38,550 bases of DNA from an uncultured Eubacteriales bacterium. Its GTDB lineage: Bacteria > Bacillota > Clostridia > Lachnospirales > Lachnospiraceae. The stretch is taken from positions 1 through 38,550 of the forward strand of contig CASFBR010000030.1 of assembly GCA_949292795.1 (NCBI GenBank), written 5' to 3'. The notes beneath the pieces were generated by a model, which saw nothing but the letters and a program-made list of their open reading frames with translations, was not told the DNA's origin and ran no database searches. Below, piece by piece: positions 7,325 to 14,272 of this stretch (positions are counted from its first letter, which is position 1; each line of letters begins with the position of its first letter). The position numbers were made by a program, and so were the translations under genes.

Positions 7325-9142
7325 TTATTCCACTTCCATAATGATCGGAAGGATCATCGGATTGCGTTTTGTCTGTTTCCACACATAATCGCCAAGCGCT
7401 TCCCGGACAATATTTTTAATTTTTCCCCAGTCGCTGCAGCGGTGGCTTAAGCAGTTTTCCAGCGCATTGCTTACCACATGGCGGGCATCCTCCATCAGCG
7501 TTTCGGATTCCCGCACATAGACAAAGCCTCTGGAAACAATATCCGGCCCTGCCAAAACCTGATTTGTATACTTCTCAAGGGTGATCACAACGATCAAAAG
7601 TCCGTTCTGAGACAGAAGCTGGCGGTCACGAAGCACGATGTTTCCCACATCGCCGACACCGAGGCCATCCACCATCACATCGCCGCACGGAACCTTTCCG
7701 GTGATTTTTGCGCTGTCCTCGCCAAGTTCCAGCACATCTCCGGATTCCATAATGATAATATTTTCCTTGTCCACGCCCATCATCTGAGCCAGCCCCGCAT
7801 GGGCCTTTAAGTGACGGTACTCTCCATGCACCGGAATCGCATACTTCGGGTGGGTCAGCGCATAAATCAGCTTAATATCCTCCTGACAGGCATGACCTGA
7901 AACATGTGTATCCTGGTAGATCACCTCAGCGCCCTTGTGATAGAGTTCGTTAATGACATTCGATACAGCCTTTTCATTGCCCGGGATCGGATTGGAGCTA
8001 AACACAACCGTATCTCCCGGAACGATGGACACCTTGCGATGAATACTCGCAGCCATCCGCGACAGCGCGGCCATCGTTTCGCCCTGGCTGCCTGTGGTGA
8101 TCAGTGTAATCTGCTCCGGCGGGTAATTTTTCATCTGATCCAGCTCAATGAGCGTATTATCCGGAATATTGATATAGCCCAGTTCCTGAGCGATCGTAAT
8201 AATATTGACCATACTGCGCCCTTCCACGATCACCTTGCGGCCAAACTTATAAGCGGTATTGATGATCTGCTGGACACGGTCCACATTGGACGCAAAGGTA
8301 GCAATGATCAGACGGGAATTTTGATGCTCATTAAAAATATGATCCATCTGAAGTCCTACAACACGCTCCGATTTTGTAAATCCGGGGCGCTCGGCGTTGG
8401 TACTGTCGCACATCAGTGCCAGGACGCCCTTCTTTCCAAGCTCTGCAAAACGTCCCAGATCGATGCGGTCACCAAAGACCGGCGTATAATCGATCTTAAA
8501 GTCGCCGGTGTGCACGATAATTCCTGCCGGTGTATAGATTGCCAGCGCTGTCGCATCGGCAATACTGTGGTTTGTCTTAATAAATTCGATCCTAAAGCAC
8601 CCCAGATTGATCGATTGGCCATGACGGATGACCTTGCGCTTTGTCATCTTCATCATGCCATGCTCTTTTAATTTGTGCTCAATGATCCCCATGGTCAGCT
8701 TCGTAGCATAAACAGGCACATTGACATCTTTTAACACATAGGGCAGGGCGCCGATGTGATCCTCATGACCATGTGTGATCACAAAGCCCTTGACCTTTGA
8801 AATATTTTCCTTAAGATAAGTGACATCGGGGATCACCAGATCAATTCCCAGCATATCGTCCGTAGGGAAGGCCAGTCCGCAGTCAATCACAATGATGTTA
8901 TCCTCATATTCGATGCATGTAATATTCATTCCGATCTGTTCAAGACCACCTAATGGAATGATCTTCACCTTTGCGCCTTCGGACACATTCTTTCTCGGGC
9001 GGCCGGCTCTCGGCCGTATCATACGTCCTCTTTCCGGACGTGCCGTCTCCTGACGCACTCGTGCCACCTTTGTATGCTCCCCGGCGTTTTCTGCCTTTGC
9101 CCGCACTTTTGGGCTGTTTGTTTTCGTATTATTCGTTTTCAA
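7325..9142 (-). CDS. rnjA: Ribonuclease J
   Basis: A 605-residue metallo-beta-lactamase/beta-CASP nuclease with 5'-3' exonuclease and endonuclease activity, central to mRNA decay and rRNA maturation. After a basic, poorly structured N-terminal extension of about 57 residues the core begins KIIPLGGLEQIG. The zinc motif is HGHEDH (124-129), followed by HTGDFKIDYTP, CDSTNAERPG, TTGSQGE, HVSGHA and a C-terminal RNA-binding part. Translation starts at TTG 9142, with GGAGG seven bases upstream. The extension makes it longer than the usual 555 residues. It lies between fur and ylbF. Whether a second RNase J exists elsewhere is unknown. Confidence 0.95.
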   Translation of the reverse strand: MKTNNTKTNSPKVRAKAENAGEHTKVARVRQETARPERGRMIRPRAGRPRKNVSEGAKVKIIPLGGLEQIGMNITCIEYEDNIIVIDCGLAFPTDDMLGIDLVIPDVTYLKENISKVKGFVITHGHEDHIGALPYVLKDVNVPVYATKLTMGIIEHKLKEHGMMKMTKRKVIRHGQSINLGCFRIEFIKTNHSIADATALAIYTPAGIIVHTGDFKIDYTPVFGDRIDLGRFAELGKKGVLALMCDSTNAERPGFTKSERVVGLQMDHIFNEHQNSRLIIATFASNVDRVQQIINTAYKFGRKVIVEGRSMVNIITIAQELGYINIPDNTLIELDQMKNYPPEQITLITTGSQGETMAALSRMAASIHRKVSIVPGDTVVFSSNPIPGNEKAVSNVINELYHKGAEVIYQDTHVSGHACQEDIKLIYALTHPKYAIPVHGEYRHLKAHAGLAQMMGVDKENIIIMESGDVLELGEDSAKITGKVPCGDVMVDGLGVGDVGNIVLRDRQLLSQNGLLIVVITLEKYTNQVLAGPDIVSRGFVYVRESETLMEDARHVVSNALENCLSHRCSDWGKIKNIVREALGDYVWKQTKRNPMILPIIMEVE

Positions 9143-9200
9143 AATCGCACCTCCGCTAAAATATAACTATTGTGCGATGCCGACAACGATACCTTGACAA

Positions 9201-9659
9201 CTACCTTTTCTGTGCTCTGGCGCACTCGCGGCAATACCCATAAAACTTAACTTCATGGTCGCTCACAATAAAACCCATCGTCTCTCGTATCCTGTCCTCA
9301 AGCAGTTCCAGCAGGTCGTCTTCAAACGTAAATACACCGCCGCACTTCTGACAAATGAGATGATGGTGATGATGTTTGGCTTTATCGCGGTCTGGATCGC
9401 CGATCTCATACCGTACAAATCCGTCATCCAGATTCAGCTTGTCGATTATGCCAAACTCTGACAGTTTTTGTATATTCCGATACACAGTGGCAAGGCCGAT
9501 CTCCGGCCACCGCTGCTTCACCTTATCATAAATTTCCTCTGCCGTAAAATGCCGGTCCGGTTCGTCTGCAAGGACTTCAAAAATGGCCAGGCGCTGCGGC
9601 GTTGTTTTCATTCCTTTTTCCCTTAACAACTGCTTGTACCGCTCTAAACCTGTGTCCAT
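9201..9659 (-). CDS. fur: Fur family metal-dependent transcriptional regulator
   Basis: A 152-residue regulator, typical length. The winged-helix part contains KTTPQRLAIFEVL and GLATVYRNIQKL. The dimerisation part has a run of five histidines (96-100), LICQKC (C103, C106), FEDDLLE, SDHEVKFYGYC and CREC (C143, C146), giving two CxxC pairs for a structural zinc. The pattern is closer to Fur than to PerR or Zur, but the metal cannot be decided from sequence. I chose ATG 9659 because AAGAAGG lies seven bases before it; an earlier ATG (9713) would add an unconserved tail. An inverted repeat at 9734-9765 lies in the leader. Confidence 0.88.
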   Translation of the reverse strand: MDTGLERYKQLLREKGMKTTPQRLAIFEVLADEPDRHFTAEEIYDKVKQRWPEIGLATVYRNIQKLSEFGIIDKLNLDDGFVRYEIGDPDRDKAKHHHHHLICQKCGGVFTFEDDLLELLEDRIRETMGFIVSDHEVKFYGYCRECARAQKR

Positions 9660-9733
9660 AAACATCCCTTCTTCCCTGGCATCATTCATTGTCCGAGTAT
9701 CGTGACTCATCACATCAATTTAACCACTTTAAT

Positions 9734-9765
9734 CCGGCAGGCCGCACTCCACAAAGCACGCCTGC
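9734..9765. terminator. Stem-loop between DUF1292 gene and fur
   Basis: CGGCAGGC (9734-9741) and GCCTGCCG (9758-9765) form an eight-base-pair stem with a longer loop, in the leader of fur. On the plus strand it is followed by TCTTTTAT; on the minus strand, the coding strand, no strong T run follows. It could be a weak terminator or an attenuator-like structure. No clear promoter for fur was found. Confidence 0.4.
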
Positions 9766-9784
9766 CGTCTTTTATCTACTGCGC

Positions 9785-9828
9785 TATTGTAGTTCAATAT
9801 CCATATTATTGCAGTTCAATATCCATAT
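9785..9828. repeat. 22-bp tandem duplication at the 3' end of the DUF1292 gene
   Basis: Two adjacent 22-base copies (9785-9806 and 9807-9828) differ at one position. The copy at 9807-9828 holds the last codons and most of the stop codon of the DUF1292 gene; the other lies just after it and repeats the coding end for DMDIELQ out of frame. Confidence 0.9.
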
Positions 9829-10081
9829 CATCGACCATCGAGGCAAAAACCTTTGACATTGCTTCCAGCTCATCGTCATCATCTACGATGGAATAAACCG
9901 TCTCTGCATCCGCTTTATCCCCGTAGCTTTCTTTTAAAATAAAAGCCTGGGCTTCATCCTCCTGGGAATCTGCCACTAATATATAATTAATATTATTGAT
10001 GCGTGTCTGCTCAATAATATAAAAGCTTTCCTTTTCTCCTGTATCTGTCAGTGTAAATTCCACTTTTCCCTGATTTGACAT
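9806..10081 (-). CDS. DUF1292 domain-containing protein (YrzB-like)
   Basis: A 91-residue acidic protein. It has the DUF1292 pattern: FTLTDTGEKESFYIIEQTRINNINYILVAD, then an acidic stretch with YSIVDDDDELEAMSKVF. Function of the family is unknown. It sits directly behind ruvX and ireB as yrzB does in Bacillus. GGAGG lies eight bases before the chosen ATG at 10081; an earlier in-frame ATG exists but would place the ribosome-binding site inside the gene. Its 3' end was duplicated as a 22-base tandem repeat. Confidence 0.85.
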   Translation of the reverse strand: MSNQGKVEFTLTDTGEKESFYIIEQTRINNINYILVADSQEDEAQAFILKESYGDKADAETVYSIVDDDDELEAMSKVFASMVDDMDIELQ

Positions 10082-10101
10082 ATTTAAAACCTCCGGCATC
10101 C

Positions 10102-10536
10102 TCACGGATGCATCTTTAAATAATCCAGATAGCCTTGCAGTATATACACTGCTGCCAGCTGATCCACATAGGATTTTCTGTGTTCACGGCGCACACCGCC
10201 CTCCATCAAGGGCCGTGACGCCGCTCTGGTACTCATCCGCTCATCCCAGAGTACAACCTCAAGTCCGGTCCGCCGCTTAAGCGCATCGGCAAACGCACCG
10301 GTCTTTTGGGCTCTTTCTCCCAGAGTATTATTCATATTTTTAGGATACCCGAGAACGATCCGGCACACACCTTCGCTTTTTATAATTTCCTCGATCCGTG
10401 CAAGCGTCTGCCTTAGCTTGTTCTCATCCCTGCGCCAAATGGTCTCCACTGCCTGCGCCGTTATACCAAGCGGGTCGCTGATAGCGACCCCGACCGTCCT
10501 GGAGCCATAATCCAAACCAATGATTCTGCCTTCCAT
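10102..10536 (-). CDS. ruvX: Holliday junction resolvase-like protein RuvX (YqgF)
   Basis: A 144-residue RNase H-fold protein of the YqgF family. It begins [20 protein letters not shown] (active-site D9), contains [10 protein letters not shown] and ends with the DERMST motif ([13 protein letters not shown]) and a [12 protein letters not shown] helix. YqgF proteins act in pre-16S rRNA end processing in Escherichia coli and as candidate junction resolvases elsewhere. The gene follows ireB by three bases and precedes the DUF1292 gene, the same order as Bacillus yrzL-yrrK-yrzB. All catalytic acidic residues appear present. Confidence 0.93.
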   Translation of the reverse strand: MEGRIIGLDYGSRTVGVAISDPLGITAQAVETIWRRDENKLRQTLARIEEIIKSEGVCRIVLGYPKNMNNTLGERAQKTGAFADALKRRTGLEVVLWDERMSTRAASRPLMEGGVRREHRKSYVDQLAAVYILQGYLDYLKMHP

Positions 10537-10539
10537 AAG

Positions 10540-10800
10540 CTACTTCAGGTTTACTTCGATGTAATTTTTCAGAAGTTCTTCCAAAAGCTCATCGCGCTCC
10601 ACCTTCATGATCAAATACCGGGCGTTTTTATAGCTGGTGACATAGGTGGGATCACCGGATAAAATATAGCCAACGATCTGGCTGACCGGATTGTAGCCTT
10701 TTTCTGTCAGAGCAATGTAAACCGCTTCCAGAATGTCCTTAACGGCAATCTCGGTCTCATTGTTCACCTTAAAATATTGTGTGTTGTTTAAATCTGGCAT
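10540..10800 (-). CDS. ireB: IreB family regulatory phosphoprotein
   Basis: An 86-residue protein, the usual length. IreB of Enterococcus faecalis is phosphorylated on N-terminal threonines by the serine/threonine kinase IreK and negatively controls intrinsic cephalosporin resistance. A threonine is present at position 7 here. Conserved parts are DILEAVYIALTEKGYNP, QIVGYILSGDPTYVTS and ARYLIMKVERDELLEELLK. First gene of the ruvX cluster; a possible promoter lies at about 10970-11000. The kinase gene is not in this window. Confidence 0.92.
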   Translation of the reverse strand: MPDLNNTQYFKVNNETEIAVKDILEAVYIALTEKGYNPVSQIVGYILSGDPTYVTSYKNARYLIMKVERDELLEELLKNYIEVNLK

Positions 10801-10831
10801 ACTCTCACTACCTTACTTTCTAAACTGACAT

Positions 10832-10848
10832 GCCGCGTTATGCGCGGC
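10832..10848. repeat. Small GC-rich hairpin in the ireB leader
   Basis: A perfect six-base-pair stem with TTATG loop, about 35 bases upstream of the ireB start. Similar hairpins with TTAT or GTAT loops occur at 4593, 12449 and 12972. Confidence 0.5.
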
Positions 10849-10960
10849 TATGCCGCAGATGAAAACCAATAGTTTCCCGCACCCGCCGTCCTTTAAGGCT
10901 CATGCGCCGCATTCTTCGGCTTTCAAATGCTGCCTGCTCTGCACGATAAATATGGTTATC

Positions 10961-10997
10961 TATTATATTAATATAAAATTTTAAATAATTCAATCAA
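10961..10997 (-). promoter_or_regulatory. Possible promoter for ireB-ruvX cluster
   Basis: In an AT-rich stretch on the minus strand, TTGATT overlapping the mtaB stop codon is followed after 16 bases by TATATT, with another TATAAT eight bases later. It lies about 165 bases before ireB. The leader between contains a hairpin GCCGCG-TTATG-CGCGGC (10832-10848). Moderate support only. Confidence 0.4.
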
Positions 10998-12369
10998 TTC
11001 TTTCGCAAATTACGCAATCTTCATTGAAATTTAAGGAAAGCTTCCCTGAAATCACCATATTTCCCGCAAGATGGCTGCCAGGCACGGCCACGCGGATATA
11101 CTCTTTTGTATGCCCGGTCATATACGTCTGTCCATGGATGATCACCGGCTCCTCTAAAAGAACCTCCACCTTTTTTTCGCTCCACTGACGGATAAAAGCC
11201 GCTTTCAGTGACTTATTTAATGCCAGAAGACGGGCGCTGCGCTCATTTTTTACGGATTCGTCCACCTGGTCCTTCATCGCCGCTGCACGGGTCCCTGCTC
11301 TTTTGGAATACTTAAACACATGCATTTCCGCAAAGCCGATCTGCTCTAAAAAGGCAGCGCACTCCTCAAACTGAGCGTCGGTCTCCCCGGGAAAACCTAC
11401 GATCACATCGGTTGTGATGGCCGGATGGTCAAAGTACATCCGTAAAAGCTGACAGCACTGCGCGTACTGTGCCGCCGTATATTTTCGGTTCATCCGTGCA
11501 AGCGTGGCATCACAGCCGCTTTGAAGCGATAGATGAAAATGCGGGCATACCGCCGGTATCCTGCAAAGCCTGCGCACAAAAGATTCCGTAATGATACGCG
11601 GCTCCAGCGACCCCAGACGGATGCGCAAAAGCCCGGGAATACTGCCCAGTGTTTCAATCAGCGCGATTAGCTGATCGCCGCCCCCGCTCTGATTGTACTC
11701 TGCTTTTTCAAAGTCAAGCCCATAGGAGGAAATATGGATTCCGGTCAGCACAATTTCTTTATAACCGCCGCTCACAAGTCTCTGAACCTCTGAAACAATA
11801 TCTTCCGGCTTCCGGCTGCGCACCCGTCCCCGTGTGTAAGGGATGATGCAGTAGGAACAAAACTGATTACAGCCGTCTTGTATCTTAATATACGCCCGCG
11901 TATGCTCACATACATGGCTTACATGAAGCGGCTCGTATTCGCTTGTATGATTAATATCGATGACCTCCACCCGGTCCTTAAGCTTACCTTCCACAAGCGC
12001 CACGATCGCGCTCTTTTTATTATTTCCGATGATCAGATCAATATCCGGATCCGCCTCAAGCTGTGCGCTGGCTGCCTGGGCGTAGCATCCCACCGCAGCA
12101 ATAACCGCTTCCGGGTTCATCTTTCTGGCCCGGTGAAGCATCTGCCGGGACTTGCGGTCTGCGATGTTCGTCACCGTACATGTATTGACTACATAAATAT
12201 CTGCTTTTTCTTTAAAGCTTTTAACGACATAGCCTGCTGCTGTAAACAGCTCTTCCATGGCATCTGTCTCATACTGATTCACCTTGCAGCCCAGTGTACA
12301 AAAGGCTACTGTCTTCCCGGGCGCCGCACGCCCGGCAGCACCTTCCCGGCAAACTTCTGAATACTCCAT
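10990..12369 (-). CDS. mtaB: tRNA (t6A37) methylthiotransferase MtaB
   Basis: A 459-residue radical SAM enzyme that adds a methylthio group to N6-threonylcarbamoyladenosine 37 of tRNA. The N-terminal MTTase domain has the three cluster cysteines C28 (LGCKVNQYE), C64 (VNTCTV) and C95 (VGCYAQ). The radical SAM motif is CNQFCSYC (C170, C174, C177), followed by IIPYTRGRVRSR and LTGIHISSYG. A TRAM-like end is present. GCKVNQYE is typical of MtaB rather than MiaB. GGAGG six bases before the ATG at 12369 fixes the start. In Bacillus the orthologue yqeV follows rsmE; here cysteine desulfurase, thiI and an HPr-like gene lie between. Confidence 0.94.
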   Translation of the reverse strand: MEYSEVCREGAAGRAAPGKTVAFCTLGCKVNQYETDAMEELFTAAGYVVKSFKEKADIYVVNTCTVTNIADRKSRQMLHRARKMNPEAVIAAVGCYAQAASAQLEADPDIDLIIGNNKKSAIVALVEGKLKDRVEVIDINHTSEYEPLHVSHVCEHTRAYIKIQDGCNQFCSYCIIPYTRGRVRSRKPEDIVSEVQRLVSGGYKEIVLTGIHISSYGLDFEKAEYNQSGGGDQLIALIETLGSIPGLLRIRLGSLEPRIITESFVRRLCRIPAVCPHFHLSLQSGCDATLARMNRKYTAAQYAQCCQLLRMYFDHPAITTDVIVGFPGETDAQFEECAAFLEQIGFAEMHVFKYSKRAGTRAAAMKDQVDESVKNERSARLLALNKSLKAAFIRQWSEKKVEVLLEEPVIIHGQTYMTGHTKEYIRVAVPGSHLAGNMVISGKLSLNFNEDCVICERID

Positions 12370-12448
12370 ACCTTTCCTCCATTCTCTTGGGAAAATCACA
12401 TAACGATCCGCCATTACTGCCCAGTGTCCGGCCGCAATCGGGCGTTTA

Positions 12449-12462
12449 GCCGCGTATGCGGC
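12449..12462. repeat. Small hairpin in the mtaB/HPr-like intergenic region
   Basis: GCCGC-GTAT-GCGGC, followed by AAAAAGC. The intergenic region 12370-12609 is GC-rich near mtaB and AT-rich near the HPr-like gene. No convincing mtaB promoter was found in it. Confidence 0.45.
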
Positions 12463-12541
12463 AAAAAGCTGCGCCGGCAGCGCAAACGCGGGAGGCATGG
12501 CTCAATCGTGACAAATTTACAGCTTCTTTACGAATACCGTA

Positions 12542-12570
12542 TTGACTTTTTGACGCTTGAATTGTACTAT
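12542..12570 (+). promoter_or_regulatory. Promoter for the HPr-like gene
   Basis: TTGACT (12542-12547), 17 bases, TACTAT (12565-12570), running into TATAAT five bases further. The start codon follows about 40 bases downstream, preceded by TAGGAGGG. Confidence 0.6.
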
Positions 12571-12609
12571 ATAATAAAAAATATGAAATACATTAGGAGG
12601 GAATTTCTT

Positions 12610-12849
12610 ATGAAAACCGTTCAAATCCGTCTTGATTCCATTGATAAAGTAAAGTCCTTTGTAAACATCATCACCAAGTATGACTCGGACTTTGACCTGA
12701 TCTCCGGCAGATATGTGATCGATGCGAAATCGATCATGGGTATCTTCAGCCTTGATCTTTCCAGACCGATCGATCTTGCGATCCACAATGAGGACTGCTA
12801 CGATGAGATCACTGAGGTTTTAAAACCATTCATTATCGAACAGCAGTAA
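12610..12849 (+). CDS. HPr family protein without the phospho-histidine
   Basis: A 79-residue HPr-fold protein. The alignable parts are ITKYDSDFDL and KSIMGIFSLDLS, the latter matching the regulatory region of HPr around Ser46 (here S41). The segment that should carry His15 and Arg17 (GIHARPA in HPr) reads SIDKVKSF, so it has neither and cannot pass phosphate in a sugar PTS. Bacillus Crh, which has Gln15 and keeps Ser46, is a functional parallel for a regulatory-only HPr. GGAGGG before the ATG and a promoter at 12542 support a separate transcript. Followed by a strong terminator. No PTS or HPr kinase gene is near, so its role is open. Confidence 0.8.
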   Translation: MKTVQIRLDSIDKVKSFVNIITKYDSDFDLISGRYVIDAKSIMGIFSLDLSRPIDLAIHNEDCYDEITEVLKPFIIEQQ

Positions 12850-12868
12850 GCACTGCCGCAGCATGACC

Positions 12869-12895
12869 GGGATGTCCGTTTGGACATCCCTTTTT
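12869..12895 (+). terminator. Terminator of the HPr-like gene
   Basis: GGGATGTCC (12869-12877) and GGACATCCC (12882-12890) form a nine-base-pair stem with a GTTT loop followed by five T. Confidence 0.9.
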
Positions 12896-12986
12896 AATTG
12901 CACAGGAAGCGTACCTTCCTGTGCAATTAAAAAGCTCCGCTTAGGATGCGCACACGCGCGATAAGAAAATTGTCGCTTATGCGACC
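12891..12986. repeat. Palindromic intergenic element, copy B
   Basis: A 19-bp perfect inverted repeat (12891-12909 and 12915-12933, loop CGTAC) starts inside the terminator T tract, is followed by AAAAAGCTCCGCTT, and continues to a CGCTTATGCGACC tail that resembles the tail of copy A (4442-4534). A hairpin GTCGC-TTAT-GCGAC (12972-12985) lies in that tail. Confidence 0.7.
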
Positions 12987-13000
12987 GCGCCTGGCGCTTA

Positions 13001-13048
13001 AGTTCCGCCAAGCGGAACTCTTTTTTTACAGGAAGCATACGTTCCCGT
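13001..13048 (+). terminator. Second hairpin with T run and degenerate palindrome
   Basis: AGTTCCGC (13001-13008) and GCGGAACT (13012-13019) form an eight-base-pair stem with a CAA loop, followed by seven T at 13021-13027. The next 21 bases (13028-13048) resemble the centre of palindrome copy B with a few changes. It lies in the convergent region between the HPr-like gene and thiI, and could stop transcription from either side. Confidence 0.65.
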
Positions 13049-13093
13049 CAGGCGTCGGGCGTTTTTTGCCGATGCCGGTATACGCCGGCGCTG

Positions 13094-14272
13094 TTATTCG
13101 CACATGACAATATCGCGGGTAGAAATGGCCGTCTCAACCATGGCGTCAATGATTTCGTCCAAATGGTGTTCTGAGCGCTCGATCACCCGGATGTTTGGCT
13201 TAGTCACGGGATGCTTGGCCACAAAGATCGTACAGCAGTCCTCGTATGGAAGGATCGAAGTCTCAAATGCCCCGATTTTTTCAGAGATTGCTACAATATC
13301 GTTTTTATCAAAAGCGATCACCGGACGGTACACCGGCAGTGTGCAGACAGCGTTGGTCGCTGCGAGACTTTGCATCGTCTGGCTGGCCACCTGTCCGATA
13401 CTCTCTCCGGTCACAAGGCCAAGGCAGCCATCCTCCCTGGCGATACGCTCTGCAATACGCATCATATAGCGGCGCATAATGATCGTCAGCTCATCGTGCG
13501 GGCACTTCTCATAAATTGCCAGCTGAATATCCGTAAAATTAATAATATTTAATTTTACCGGTCCCGCATAGCGGGCAATGATCTTTGCCAGATCAATGAC
13601 CTTTTCCTTCGCACGCTCGCTTGTGTAGGGCGGCGCATGAAAATAGGTGGCGTCGATGGTTACGCCCCTCTTGGCGATCATATATCCGGCTACCGGGCTG
13701 TCAATACCGCCGGACAGCAGAAGCATCGCCTTACCGTTTGTCCCCACAGGCATACCTCCGGGGCCCGGAATCGATTTGGAATAAATATATGTTTTCTGGC
13801 GAATCTCAATATTTAAAAGGATTTCCGGATGATGGACATCTACCCGTGCCCCCTGGAACCGTTCCAGCAAATATTCGCCCATATCGGCATTGATCTCCAT
13901 GGATTTTTTCGGATAATGCTTATCCGCGCGTCTGGATTCCACCTTAAATGTGAAGTTCTTATCGTCGTATGCCGCATCGATATAATCACCGACCGTCTTT
14001 GTGAGATTATCCCAGGAATTATCCTCGCAAAAGACGACCGGACAAATGGCCACAATGCCAAATACCCGCTGAAGGCGTTCCATAACGTCCTCGTAGTCGT
14101 AATCGGAACATACATTGACATAAATGCGGCCCTGCTCTTTTGTCACCTCAAATTCGCCGGCCCCGTTTAAGGAAAAGCGGATCTGGCGCATCAGGGCATC
14201 CTCGAAAAGATAACGGTTTTTCCCTTTCAGGCCGATCTCACCATACTTTATCAAAAATGCTTTAAATATCAT
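13094..14272 (-). CDS. thiI: tRNA 4-thiouridine synthetase ThiI (short form without rhodanese domain)
   Basis: A 392-residue enzyme that adenylates and thiolates uridine 8 of tRNA. It has an N-terminal ferredoxin-like/THUMP region (about 1-165), the PP-loop SGGIDSP (187-193), and CC at 346-347 near the end of the catalytic domain. The C-terminal rhodanese domain of E. coli ThiI is absent, as in Bacillus, where a dedicated cysteine desulfurase (NifZ) is encoded next to thiI and passes sulfur directly. The same pairing is seen here: the ATG follows immediately on the desulfurase stop codon. No thiamine genes are adjacent, so tRNA thiolation is the likely main role. Confidence 0.95.
   Translation of the reverse strand: MIFKAFLIKYGEIGLKGKNRYLFEDALMRQIRFSLNGAGEFEVTKEQGRIYVNVCSDYDYEDVMERLQRVFGIVAICPVVFCEDNSWDNLTKTVGDYIDAAYDDKNFTFKVESRRADKHYPKKSMEINADMGEYLLERFQGARVDVHHPEILLNIEIRQKTYIYSKSIPGPGGMPVGTNGKAMLLLSGGIDSPVAGYMIAKRGVTIDATYFHAPPYTSERAKEKVIDLAKIIARYAGPVKLNIINFTDIQLAIYEKCPHDELTIIMRRYMMRIAERIAREDGCLGLVTGESIGQVASQTMQSLAATNAVCTLPVYRPVIAFDKNDIVAISEKIGAFETSILPYEDCCTIFVAKHPVTKPNIRVIERSEHHLDEIIDAMVETAISTRDIVMCE

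Noticed and set aside
7904-8671. 255-codon plus-strand frame opposite RNase J
   Set aside because: Antisense shadow of a strongly conserved gene; no ribosome-binding site or recognisable product.
12542-12575. TTGACT with TATAAT as the HPr-like gene promoter
   Set aside because: Spacer of 22 bases is too long; TACTAT at 17 bases fits better.
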